A stretch of 64,000 nucleotides of DNA from Rhodococcoides fascians A25f (GTDB lineage: Bacteria; Actinomycetota; Actinomycetes; Mycobacteriales; Mycobacteriaceae): the NCBI RefSeq assembly GCF_000760935.2, contig NZ_CP049744.1:3627501-3691500 (forward strand). The letters run 5' to 3'. A program made the translations under genes and the position numbers. The notes under the pieces were generated by a model that did not search any database, was not told the origin of the DNA, and worked only from the letters and a program-made list of their open reading frames with translations. Positions 1-8,003 of the stretch are shown in pieces. The first letter of the stretch is position 1, and every line of letters starts with the position of its first letter.

Positions 1-735
1 GTGCTCGCAGGTGGTACCTGGCTGTTCTCCGAGAAGCAGGATCATCTGAGCACCCTCGTCGATGTCACCGCCTTGGGCTGGGAGCCGTTGACGGTCACCG
101 AGGCCGGACTCGAGATCGCCGCCACGTGCACGATCGAGACGCTGGCTCGATTCGAATCGCCTTGGCCTGCCGCCGCACTGTTTCCTCGCTGTGCCGCAGC
201 ACTGTTGGCCTCGTTCAAGATCTGGAAGACCGCCACCGTCGGTGGCAACATCGCTTTGGCCCTACCTGCCGGTGCGATGATCTCGGTCACCGCAGCTCTC
301 GACGGCATCGGGCAGGTGTGGTCGGCAGACGGTCCCGAACACGACTACGACATCGCGATCGACGAATTGATCACCGGGCCGCATACCAATGCCCTTCGTC
401 CTGGAGATGTGTTGCGCAGCATTGCGATTCCACGGCATGCACTCGAGGCGAGGACCGCGATGCGCAAGCTCGCACTGTCACCGCTCGGCCGGTCGGCCGC
501 GGTGGTGATCGGCCGAGTCGACGCCGGCGGCACGTTCGTGCTGACGGTCAGCGCATCGACCGTCCGCCCGTTCGTACTTCGCTTCCCGGCTCCGCCGACG
601 TCCGACGAACTCGACGACGCGCTGGCCGAGACGATCCGCCCCGAGCACTGGTACGACGACCCCCACGGTGCGCCGGACTGGCGTCGACACATCAGTTGTA
701 CTGCAGCCCAGCAGATTCGCGAGGAGTTGTCATGA
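1..735 (+). CDS. Molybdenum hydroxylase FAD-binding subunit (5' partial)
   Basis: Medium (FAD-carrying) subunit of a xanthine dehydrogenase/CO dehydrogenase-type molybdenum hydroxylase; it passes electrons from the Fe-S clusters to NAD+ or another acceptor. The first visible residues LAGGTWL match the AGGTD-type FAD-pyrophosphate motif that normally lies about 30 residues into the family. A second family motif, TVGGNIA, follows near residue 80. The true N-terminus therefore lies left of the window, and the GTG at base 1 is just an in-frame codon. The visible 244 residues run to a stop overlapping the start of the next gene by four bases (ATGA), so the two subunits are translationally coupled. 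Confidence 0.85.
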   Translation: MLAGGTWLFSEKQDHLSTLVDVTALGWEPLTVTEAGLEIAATCTIETLARFESPWPAAALFPRCAAALLASFKIWKTATVGGNIALALPAGAMISVTAALDGIGQVWSADGPEHDYDIAIDELITGPHTNALRPGDVLRSIAIPRHALEARTAMRKLALSPLGRSAAVVIGRVDAGGTFVLTVSASTVRPFVLRFPAPPTSDELDDALAETIRPEHWYDDPHGAPDWRRHISCTAAQQIREELS

Positions 736-3446
736 TCGTCGACATCAACGGTGTACCGACCGACGTCAGCCCGCGGCCGGGCCAGTGCCTACGAACCATG
801 CTGCGCGAGCACGAACATTTCGAGGTGAAGAAAGGCTGCGACGCAGGCGATTGCGGAGCATGTTCGGTTCTCGTCGACGGTGAGCCGGTGCATTCGTGCA
901 TCTTCCCCGCATTCCGCGCCGAGAACCGATCCGTGACCACCGTTTCCGGGCTCGGCACCCCGGACGACCTGCATCCAATGCAGAGCCGCTTCGTCGAAGC
1001 CGCCGGCTTCCAGTGTGGTTTCTGCACGGCAGGAATGGTCGTCACCGCATCGACCCTGACCGAGAACGACATGGACGAACTCCCCGAGCGACTGAAGGGA
1101 AATCTGTGTCGCTGCACCGGGTACCGGGCGATAGCCGACGCAGTCTGTGGTGTGGTGAACACCGAGAAAGCCGTCGACGGACCGGCCTGCGGGCGGTCCG
1201 TCGCTGCGCCGGCCAGCACCCGGATCGTCACCGGAACCGAGCCTTACACCCTCGATCACTCACCCCAGGGGCTCCTGCACGCCACGGTGCTCGGCAGCCC
1301 CCATGCGCATGCGCGCATCGTCGCCATCGACGTCACTGCCGCGGAGCGGGTGCCAGGGGTTGTGCTTGTGCTCACCGCGAAAGACAGCCCCACGACCGCA
1401 TTTTCGACGGCACGCCACGATCGACGCGTCGACGATCCCGACGACACCCACGTGCTCGACACCGTCGTGCGCTTCATCGGCCAGCGGGTAGCGATCGTGG
1501 TCGCAGATTCGGTCGCTGCCGCGGAGGAAGGGTGCCGCGCCCTCGCCGTCGAGTACGACGTGCTGCCCGCAGTGTTCGATCCCGAATCCGCGCTCGAACC
1601 CGGTGCGCCGAAGATCCACGGCGACAAGGATGCGACGGCTCGCATTGCGGATCCGTCACGAAATCTGGTGGCAGAGTTGCACGGTAGCACCGGGGACGTC
1701 GATGCCGCGGTCCGTGATGCGGCGGCGGTGATCACCGGGCGGTGGACGACGCAGCGGGTACAACACGTGCACCTGGAGACCCACGGCACCATCGGCTGGC
1801 TGGACGAGACCGGAAGGTTGAATCTGCGCACCAGCACCCAGGTTCCCTTTCTGGTACGCGACGAGATCTGCCAGATCTTCGGCCTTCCGCGCGATCGGGT
1901 GCGGGTGTTCACCGCCCGTGTCGGCGGTGGCTTCGGCGGCAAGCAGGAGTTGCTGACCGAGGACGTCGTGGCGCTGGCCGTGCTCCGCACCGGTCGCCCC
2001 GTGCAATTCGAGTTCACGCGGACCGACGAGTTCACGGTGTCACCGTGTCGTCACCCGTTCCGGGTCGACGTCACCGCTGCCGCGAGTGCCGACGGCACGT
2101 TGACCGCGTTGTCGATCGACGTTCTCACCGATGCCGGGGCCTACGGCAATCACAGTGCCGGAGTGATGTTCCACGGGTGCGGCGAGTCCGTCGCGATCTA
2201 CCGGTGCGCCAACAAACGGGTCGATGCGAAGACCGTCTACACCAACAACATTCCGTCCGGAGCATTCCGTGGCTATGGACTGGGACAGGTGATGTTCGCG
2301 ATCGAATCGGCGATGGACGATCTCGCGAGGGAGCTCGACGTCGATCCGTTCGAGTTTCGCCGACGCAACGTGATCGTCCCCGGCGACGACATCGTCGCCG
2401 CGCATCTCGAGGAGGACGACCTGCAGTTCGGAAGCTACGGCCTCGATCAGTGCATCGACCTCGCCGAGGCAGCCCTGCGACGCGGCAACGGTGAGCATGC
2501 GCCGACGGGATGGAAGGTCGGCGAAGGGATGGCGGTGGCCATGATCGCGACCATTCCACCACGCGGCCATCGCGCCGAGACGTCGGTGGCGTTACTGCCC
2601 GAGGGTCGGTACGAGATACGTGTCGGAACAGCGGAATTCGGCAACGGGACCACTACCGTGCACACTCAGATCGCGGCGAGCGAGTTGGGCACGTCGGTCG
2701 ATCGCATTCAGGTTCGTCAGTCCGACACCGACTCCACCACCTACGACACCGGTGCCTTCGGTTCGGCGGGCACGGTGGTGGCAGGCAAGGCTCTCTACGC
2801 GGCGGTCCGCGCACTGTCGGCACGGATTCTCGATGTCGCCGGAACCGTTACCGGACACCGGCACTCGGACTGCACATTGGGGCCCGAGGGCGTGCGGTGC
2901 GGCGATCGGTTCGTCACCCTCGACGACATCCTGGCGAAGGCGGGAGGCTCGCTGGTCACCGAGGGCAACAGCGGCGGGCTACCGCGATCTCTGGCGTTCA
3001 ATGTCCAAGCTTTCCGGGTGGCGGTGGACGAGAACACCGGCACCGTGCAGATTCTGCACTCGGTCCAAAGCGCGGATGCAGGCACTGTGATGAACCCTCA
3101 GCAGTGCCGCGGCCAGGTCGAAGGTGGCGTTGCGCAGGCCATCGGCAGCGCACTGTACGAGGAGATCCGTACCGACGGTGCCGGTCTGGTCACCACCGAT
3201 TCCATCCGGAGCTATCACGTTCCGCAGTTCGCGGATATTCCTCGGACGGAAGTACTGTTCGCCGACACGTACGACCGGTTGGGTCCGTTCGGTGCGAAGT
3301 CGATGAGCGAGTCTCCGTACAACCCGGTTGCTCCTGCTTTGGCAAACGCGGTCCGTGACGCTGTGGGGGCCAGACTGTACGACCTACCGCTGTCGTCGGA
3401 CCGCGTGTGGCGGGCCGTCAGCGGTCGTAGAACGTCTGCAGAATGA
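732..3446 (+). CDS. Xanthine dehydrogenase-family fused 2Fe-2S / molybdopterin subunit
   Basis: 904-residue fusion. The N-terminal plant-type 2Fe-2S domain has Cys36, Cys41, Cys44 and Cys56. The second helical 2Fe-2S domain has Cys95, Cys98, Cys126 and Cys128 (QCGFCTAGM, GNLCRCTGYR). From about residue 155 follows the large molybdopterin-cytosine-dinucleotide subunit with GGGFGGKQE, GAFRGYG (active-site Arg) and a C-terminal SES motif that should carry the catalytic Glu. The position that is Glu in bovine xanthine oxidase (GGKE) is Gln here, so the substrate could be a purine, an aldehyde or an N-heterocycle. The start at 732 is fixed by the ATGA overlap with the FAD subunit; the open frame further upstream is a shadow. 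Its last 29 bases overlap the convergent lrpA gene. Family confident, substrate unknown. Confidence 0.88.
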   Translation: MIVDINGVPTDVSPRPGQCLRTMLREHEHFEVKKGCDAGDCGACSVLVDGEPVHSCIFPAFRAENRSVTTVSGLGTPDDLHPMQSRFVEAAGFQCGFCTAGMVVTASTLTENDMDELPERLKGNLCRCTGYRAIADAVCGVVNTEKAVDGPACGRSVAAPASTRIVTGTEPYTLDHSPQGLLHATVLGSPHAHARIVAIDVTAAERVPGVVLVLTAKDSPTTAFSTARHDRRVDDPDDTHVLDTVVRFIGQRVAIVVADSVAAAEEGCRALAVEYDVLPAVFDPESALEPGAPKIHGDKDATARIADPSRNLVAELHGSTGDVDAAVRDAAAVITGRWTTQRVQHVHLETHGTIGWLDETGRLNLRTSTQVPFLVRDEICQIFGLPRDRVRVFTARVGGGFGGKQELLTEDVVALAVLRTGRPVQFEFTRTDEFTVSPCRHPFRVDVTAAASADGTLTALSIDVLTDAGAYGNHSAGVMFHGCGESVAIYRCANKRVDAKTVYTNNIPSGAFRGYGLGQVMFAIESAMDDLARELDVDPFEFRRRNVIVPGDDIVAAHLEEDDLQFGSYGLDQCIDLAEAALRRGNGEHAPTGWKVGEGMAVAMIATIPPRGHRAETSVALLPEGRYEIRVGTAEFGNGTTTVHTQIAASELGTSVDRIQVRQSDTDSTTYDTGAFGSAGTVVAGKALYAAVRALSARILDVAGTVTGHRHSDCTLGPEGVRCGDRFVTLDDILAKAGGSLVTEGNSGGLPRSLAFNVQAFRVAVDENTGTVQILHSVQSADAGTVMNPQQCRGQVEGGVAQAIGSALYEEIRTDGAGLVTTDSIRSYHVPQFADIPRTEVLFADTYDRLGPFGAKSMSESPYNPVAPALANAVRDAVGARLYDLPLSSDRVWRAVSGRRTSAE

Positions 3447-3855
3447 TGGTGCTGCGTGTCTGCACGTTGGCGGTGGCCCTGATCTCCTGCAGTAGGCGCT
3501 CGAGTGCACGGGGCGACTCGACCCGCACCAACAGCACGTAGCTCTCCTCGCCTGCAACGGAGTGGCACGATTCGATGGCCGAGAGGTGCTTCAGTCTGGC
3601 GGGAGCGTCGTCGGGTTGCGCCGGGTCGATGGGAGTGATGGCGACGAATGCCGACAACGGCCGCCCCAGGGCTTCCGGATCGACCTGGGCGGTGTAGCCA
3701 CGGATCACGCGCCGCGACTCCAGCCGTCGGACTCTGGATTGGACGGCGGAAACGGACAGGGAGGCCTTCTCCGCCAGCGTCGCCAACGTGGCGCGGCCGT
3801 CGGACACCAGCTCGTCGATGATCAAGCGATCGACGCGATCGAGATTTTCACTCAC
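3418..3855 (-). CDS. lrpA: Lrp/AsnC-family transcriptional regulator LrpA
   Basis: 145-residue feast/famine regulator: N-terminal helix-turn-helix (about 5-60, with SVSAVQSRVRRLESR as recognition region) and C-terminal RAM ligand-binding domain (AFVAITPIDPAQPDDAPARL, GEESYVLLVRV, TRSTIILQTFY). It closely resembles M. tuberculosis LrpA (Rv3291c) as I remember it; that protein binds amino acids and controls the lysine aminotransferase gene lat, but no lat is visible here. The GTG start at 3855 lies 6 bases from a TACATT -10 box, suggesting a leaderless mRNA. A CTGATTCTTTCC box upstream resembles boxes in the amine locus near 35 and 40.6 kb, compatible with autoregulation. Confidence 0.88.
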   Translation of the reverse strand: MSENLDRVDRLIIDELVSDGRATLATLAEKASLSVSAVQSRVRRLESRRVIRGYTAQVDPEALGRPLSAFVAITPIDPAQPDDAPARLKHLSAIESCHSVAGEESYVLLVRVESPRALERLLQEIRATANVQTRSTIILQTFYDR

Positions 3856-3861
3856 CTGCGC

Positions 3862-3889
3862 AATGTAGCCCAGTTCAGGAAAGAATCAG
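3862..3889 (-). promoter_or_regulatory. lrpA promoter: leaderless -10 and candidate Lrp box
   Basis: On the minus strand a TACATT hexamer (3862-3867) stands 6 bases before the GTG of lrpA, the spacing of actinobacterial leaderless promoters. A CTGATTCTTTCC element (3878-3889) lies just upstream. It shares the core C(T/C)GATTCTNTC with elements at 35159, 40617 and 40648. Binding by an Lrp protein is inferred. Confidence 0.45.
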
Positions 3890-3953
3890 CACGCAGGACC
3901 GTTTTTGCCGACCGACTCGGTGTTTGCGCCTCTTTCTGCTCGAACATCGGTGG

Positions 3954-4664
3954 TCACACGAACAGCGGCGGTAGAGCGAGAACCATGACCGCCGACCAAC
4001 TGACGTGCGTGAGTATCGGTGCCAGGATTCCTCCCGATGCACGCCGTTGAAGACCCATCACGTACCCCAGCAGCACAGCGGCGAAGCCGAGCATCGGATT
4101 GCCGGACGCAAGAGTGGCGATCGCGTACACGACGGTCGAGATGATCACCGGGTTCTTCACGCCGATCGCCGAGTACAGCGCCCCACGGAAGAAGATCTCC
4201 TCCGCGACGCCGTTGAGCAGCGCGATGAAGACGATCAGAACCAGCGAGCCCACTCTGGCGTGTGCGAGCACGTTCTCGGTGAAGTCGGCCAGCGGCGGAA
4301 TCTGCCGTACGACCAGGCCGCCGAGCATGAATACCCCGCCCACGGCGAGACCGATCAGGATGGGTGTGACGATCGGCCTACGGATCGAACCGCCGACCAC
4401 GATGCGTCCCAGATGCAGGGGGCCCGAGAGCAGTCCGCCCACCGTCCACACCGCAGCGAGTACGAGCGTCAGTGCGTAGAACGACGGGTCGCCGGGCTCG
4501 ACCTTGAGCGAAAAGTAGAGCACTGTGGCACCGATCACCAGCGTGATCATGACGATGATCCGGCGCTTGCGGAATGCTGCGTCGGATTCTTGGTGATCGC
4601 GCTCCACAGGATCGACCAACGCGGACTTCATCACGTTCAGCGCGGTCGTAGACCACGTTCCCAT
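3954..4664 (-). CDS. CPBP (CAAX/Rce1-type) intramembrane metalloprotease
   Basis: 236-residue polytopic membrane protein with roughly seven hydrophobic segments. The signature AEEIFFRGALYS (EExxxR, metal-binding and catalytic Glu/Arg) is followed by HVSW, the distal His of the CPBP/ABI family. Such proteins cleave membrane or prenylated peptides, or act in bacteriocin immunity; the substrate is unknown. The ATG at 4664 is chosen because it overlaps the upstream gene's stop (ATGA); an open frame reaches 4922 but there it only shadows that neighbour. The gene is thus coupled to the NAD(P)-binding protein gene. Confidence 0.82.
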   Translation of the reverse strand: MGTWSTTALNVMKSALVDPVERDHQESDAAFRKRRIIVMITLVIGATVLYFSLKVEPGDPSFYALTLVLAAVWTVGGLLSGPLHLGRIVVGGSIRRPIVTPILIGLAVGGVFMLGGLVVRQIPPLADFTENVLAHARVGSLVLIVFIALLNGVAEEIFFRGALYSAIGVKNPVIISTVVYAIATLASGNPMLGFAAVLLGYVMGLQRRASGGILAPILTHVSWSAVMVLALPPLFV

Positions 4665-5848
4665 CACGCCTCCTCGGTATCGGTCAAGCGACGCACGGCC
4701 GATGTCACGCGTCGGTTCACACCGGCCACCACGTCCAGGTTGGTACGCACCGCTGCCGCCACCGGCTTCGAGGACAGCAATCGCCGCCCGCCGAGGGCTT
4801 CGATCAAGCCCCAGGTTCGATCCGAGGACGCTGCCACACCGCGGCGCCGGACTCCCAGGGCGTCGCCGCCGCTCCACGCCGCGTCCGTGTTCGCCAGCCG
4901 GAGCGGATCCTTCAGCGCACACACACCGGGAGGCTCACCCACCATGCCCCGCACACTACGGGCCATGGCATCCGAGATGGTGGTCAGACCATGTGGAGGG
5001 TCGGGAACGAGTTCACGAATACGGCTCTCCGACGTCGTCATCGTGTTGTGCAGCGACCCCACCAGATCCTCGGCGAGCCCGGCCGGAACCGGAATGATCC
5101 GGCCGATCACTTTGCCCGCGAGCGAGGTGGGCACGAACGGCACCGGGACCCCGACCCGTTGAAGACCGGCAGCTTCGACATACGCGAACACCAGATCGCG
5201 GTAAGGCACCACGTCCGGCCCACCGATGTCGTACGAGCCCGCCGGGACCTTCTCGCCGTCGGCGGACGCCACCAGATAGTTCAGCACGTCGTCGACGGCG
5301 ATCGGCTGCACGGGCTCGGCGAGCCAGCTCGGCAGCGGCAGTACCGGCAAGCGATCGGCGAGGTAACGCAGCATTTCGTACGACGTCGAACCGGCACCCA
5401 TGACGATGGCGGCTCGAAGCCAGACCAACTCGACGCCGTCCACCGTCAACGCTTCCCCCACGTCCGCGCGACTCGCAAGATGCTCGGAGAGGTGGTCGTC
5501 GTCGGGTACGAAGCCGCCCAGGTACACGATCCGCTGCACACCCGCCCGGGCCGCGGCCGCGGCGAACTGCTCCGCGGACCGTCGATCCTGCGCACGGTAG
5601 TCGGACTCACCGATGGCGTGCACCAGGTAGTACGCAACATCGATGTCGCCGGATTCTGCGAACGCAGCGGCACACGACTGCTGGTCGGTGACATCCAGGG
5701 ACACTGCGGTGACGGAGTCGTAGAAGTCGAAGGTTCGCAGGTTGCGCGGCGTACGAGAACCGACTACGACGTCGGCACCGTCTGCCAGCAGAGCTGCCAC
5801 CAGCCGCGACCCGATGTATCCGCTGGCACCGGTGACGAGGGCTCTCAT
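4664..5848 (-). CDS. NAD(P)H-binding atypical SDR (YbjT/NmrA-like)
   Basis: 394 residues. The N-terminal Rossmann motif TGASGYIGSRL (about 6-16) is typical of atypical short-chain dehydrogenases of the NmrA/YbjT group; VYLGGF and the EPVQPIAVDDVLNYL segment are family hallmarks. About 110 C-terminal residues lie beyond the SDR core and have a basic end, possibly membrane-associating. No canonical YxxxK catalytic pair is evident, so it may bind the cofactor for sensing or act on an unknown substrate. It is translationally coupled to the CPBP protease downstream. Family confident, role unknown. Confidence 0.75.
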   Translation of the reverse strand: MRALVTGASGYIGSRLVAALLADGADVVVGSRTPRNLRTFDFYDSVTAVSLDVTDQQSCAAAFAESGDIDVAYYLVHAIGESDYRAQDRRSAEQFAAAAARAGVQRIVYLGGFVPDDDHLSEHLASRADVGEALTVDGVELVWLRAAIVMGAGSTSYEMLRYLADRLPVLPLPSWLAEPVQPIAVDDVLNYLVASADGEKVPAGSYDIGGPDVVPYRDLVFAYVEAAGLQRVGVPVPFVPTSLAGKVIGRIIPVPAGLAEDLVGSLHNTMTTSESRIRELVPDPPHGLTTISDAMARSVRGMVGEPPGVCALKDPLRLANTDAAWSGGDALGVRRRGVAASSDRTWGLIEALGGRRLLSSKPVAAAVRTNLDVVAGVNRRVTSAVRRLTDTEEA

Positions 5849-5902
5849 GCTACGAGGCTAACGGCACTCGGGGCGTGGTGTCGGTGTGGCATTGTCGCTC
5901 CT

Positions 5903-6505
5903 ATGGCTCTGGTGTTGGCAGGCGTGGTGCTCCCCGATCCACTCGGTACCGAAACGGTGCTCCGGCGCGGAGTCGCGGTGGCGCGGGTCGGTGTGAGCTG
6001 GATGATCACCACAACCGAATTCGCGCTTACCCTGCCCGGCCGAATCGAAGCACTGATGAACCACATAGAGACATTGATGACACGCATCGACCGGGTGATC
6101 GACTCGGCCGACGCTGTTGTCGCCAGCGTGCAGCGAACGACCGGTGCCGCCGACGAGGTCGTCGCATCGGCATCGGTCGCATCGCACACTGCGCTCGAGC
6201 TGATCGAACTGTTCGATCCCATCGCCAAGCAGGCCGAGCCCATGGCGCGGAGGTTCGTCGACAACCTGTCCGACGAAGAGGTCGACGCCGCCATCGCCAT
6301 GGTCGATCAGTTACCCGGCCTTCTCGCTCACATGGAAGCTCTGCTCCCCATTCTCGCCACCCTCGACACGGTGTCCCCCGAGATTCACGAATTGCTGGGA
6401 GTCACCAAAGACGTCCGTCGCGCGGTGATCGGTATCCCCGGGTTCAAGTTCTTCCGAAACCGAGGCGAAGACAAGTTGAACGACGAAGAGCGCACCGAAG
6501 ACTGA
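5903..6505 (+). CDS. Unknown all-helical protein
   Basis: About 200 residues if started at ATG 5903; an internal ATG at 6001 (MITTTEF) would give about 167. I do not recognise a family with certainty. The visible body is amphipathic helix: repeated RIEALMNHIETLMTRIDRVI-like heptads, a Val/Ala-rich central stretch, and a second helical run (VDQLPGLLAHMEALLPILATL). The tail is charged (KLNDEERTED). No signal peptide or catalytic motif is seen. It could be a membrane-peripheral or coiled-coil protein. Head-to-head with the SDR gene and tail-to-tail with the acyl-CoA dehydrogenase-fold gene, so it is transcribed alone. The start is uncertain because no clear ribosome binding site precedes either codon. 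Confidence 0.6.
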   Translation: MALVLAGVVLPDPLGTETVLRRGVAVARVGVSWMITTTEFALTLPGRIEALMNHIETLMTRIDRVIDSADAVVASVQRTTGAADEVVASASVASHTALELIELFDPIAKQAEPMARRFVDNLSDEEVDAAIAMVDQLPGLLAHMEALLPILATLDTVSPEIHELLGVTKDVRRAVIGIPGFKFFRNRGEDKLNDEERTED

Positions 6506-6508
6506 CCA

Positions 6509-7627
6509 CTACTTGACGAAGGCGAAATCTTCACCTGCGTGGAAACGTGCCAGGGTCTCCGAGATGGATCGCCGTGATGGCGGGTGAAAAGCGAACGCGT
6601 GCAATGCCGCTGCGACGTAAGCGATTTCGGGTGACTTGATGAAGCCGATCCCGCCGAGCGATTCGATGGCAGCCGAACTGCTACGGACCAGTGCGTCACG
6701 GATCGCAACGCGGTTGAACAACAGCTTCACCGAGATGTCCTGTCCGCGTTCACCTTCGTCGAAGGCGCGGGCCACGTTCTCGATAGCCGCCATGGACGCC
6801 TCGAGTTCGGCCGCCGCCCGAACGTAGCCCTCGTAGTCGCCCTTGTTCTGCTCGATCATCCGCTCGAGCAGTGAAGTCGCCGCACCGATGTAGTTGGCGG
6901 AGATCAACATGCCGAACCAGAGGTATCCGGTCATCTCGTGCACGCCATCGGGGTCGTCGTCCTTGTTGGGCAGGACCAGGCTCGCTGGCACTTCGACGTC
7001 TTCGAGCAGAACTTCTTCGCTCTGTGCGCCGGCCAGAATGTCGGTGGTCCAGAACGGCTTCACGCTCATACCCGGGAGGCTGGCCGGAATCAGGGCGACC
7101 GCGCGGTCACCGGAGTCGATCTCGACGCTGCAGGTCAGCAGATCCATCGAACGTGCCAGACTGCACGGCTTCTTGCTTCCGTTGACGACGTAGTTGTCGC
7201 CCTTCTTCACGGCCGTCATCGTCGGGATGAACACACTCCCGCCGGTGACGCCCTCGGAGAATCCGGACGCGACGATCGCCTTCTGTTCGACCAATCCCTT
7301 GATCAATGCTCGGTCGTCCTCGGTGGCACCGCGCGCGAACTCCGTCAGGGAAGCGAGTGACAGATGGTGCATCGTGGTTCCCGCGCCGAGAGACGGCGAG
7401 CGAGACCCGATGGCCCTCTGCGCCCGGACCGCGTCGATGGCCGGAGCGCCGAGACCGCCCAGTTCGCCCGGGACCACCAAACCGGTACCGCCGAACTCCC
7501 GAAACTTGTCGATCGCGTCCGATTCGCGCGACTCGAGTCGGTCCAGCGGGGTTGCGTCCAGATAGCTCAGCAAGCCGGGCATGTACTTCTCGAGCGTTTC
7601 CCTTTCGCGCACCATTAATCCGGTCAC
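6509..7627 (-). CDS. Acyl-CoA dehydrogenase-fold flavoprotein, atypical C-terminus
   Basis: 372 residues with the acyl-CoA dehydrogenase order: helical N-terminus, beta middle domain with FSEGVTGG and NGSKKPCSL, and C-terminal helical FAD-binding domain ending in ESLGGIGFIKSPEI. The usual YEGT/EIQ segment carrying the catalytic Glu is replaced by AFHPPSRRSISE, so ordinary alpha,beta-dehydrogenation by that base is not supported. Relatives of this kind occur in biosynthetic clusters acting on carrier-bound acyl groups or as flavin oxygenases. The GTG start at 7627 is supported by AAGGAG seven bases upstream. It is divergent from the alpha-oxoamine synthase gene across a shared control region, which suggests a joint pathway. 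Confidence 0.75.
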   Translation of the reverse strand: MTGLMVRERETLEKYMPGLLSYLDATPLDRLESRESDAIDKFREFGGTGLVVPGELGGLGAPAIDAVRAQRAIGSRSPSLGAGTTMHHLSLASLTEFARGATEDDRALIKGLVEQKAIVASGFSEGVTGGSVFIPTMTAVKKGDNYVVNGSKKPCSLARSMDLLTCSVEIDSGDRAVALIPASLPGMSVKPFWTTDILAGAQSEEVLLEDVEVPASLVLPNKDDDPDGVHEMTGYLWFGMLISANYIGAATSLLERMIEQNKGDYEGYVRAAAELEASMAAIENVARAFDEGERGQDISVKLLFNRVAIRDALVRSSSAAIESLGGIGFIKSPEIAYVAAALHAFAFHPPSRRSISETLARFHAGEDFAFVK

Positions 7628-8003
7628 AGTTCATCTCCTTGTGTCACTAGTTGATTGTGTGCCACCAATTGATTGCAGCGACGACCGTTTGTACCATCAC
7701 TTGATCGCGACAAAGCGGTCGAAGATATCCATACACAACGGTGGAGCAGGTGAATTCGCGCTGGCTACCAACATACCCTTCGACCTGCGGGGATAAACTA
7801 AAGATATCGTAAAATTTGCACACTCAAAAAGTACCCAGATCATTTTTTCGGGCTGATTTACCAACCCATTTCCGCTGCGAGTGGGTGTTTTTCAGCATCG
7901 AATATTCTTCCGCCGAATACCAATCGCATTCGCCGGCCGCTCCGAATGAACTCAAGAATTCGCGACAATCCACAATCAACTCTGTGAGGAGTTCTGGTAC
8001 ACG
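7628..8003. promoter_or_regulatory. 376-base AT-rich divergent control region
   Basis: The longest gene-free stretch in the window, visibly more AT-rich than its surroundings (runs such as TAAAATTTG and CATTTTTTCG near 7810-7850). It separates the acyl-CoA dehydrogenase-fold gene from the alpha-oxoamine synthase gene. It contains three TTGAT-centred direct repeats near the left edge and a GAGGAG ribosome site (7986-7991) for the gene at 8004. A 68-codon open frame from 7816 runs into the synthase start and has no family resemblance; I treat it as chance. The low GC suggests tight regulation or foreign origin. Confidence 0.6.
7643..7709. repeat. Three direct repeats, candidate operator
   Basis: CACTAGTTGATTG, CACCAATTGATTG and CATCACTTGATCG share the core CANNANTTGATYG. 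Their TTGAT centres are at 7651, 7669 and 7701, spaced 18 and 32 bases apart. They sit directly upstream of the ribosome site of the minus-strand gene, so they would overlap its promoter or leader. The binding protein is unknown. Confidence 0.45.

Noticed and set aside
126..731. Upstream extension of the molybdenum hydroxylase frame
   Set aside because: Arg-rich nonsense overlapping the FAD subunit; the Fe-S domain begins at ATG 732.
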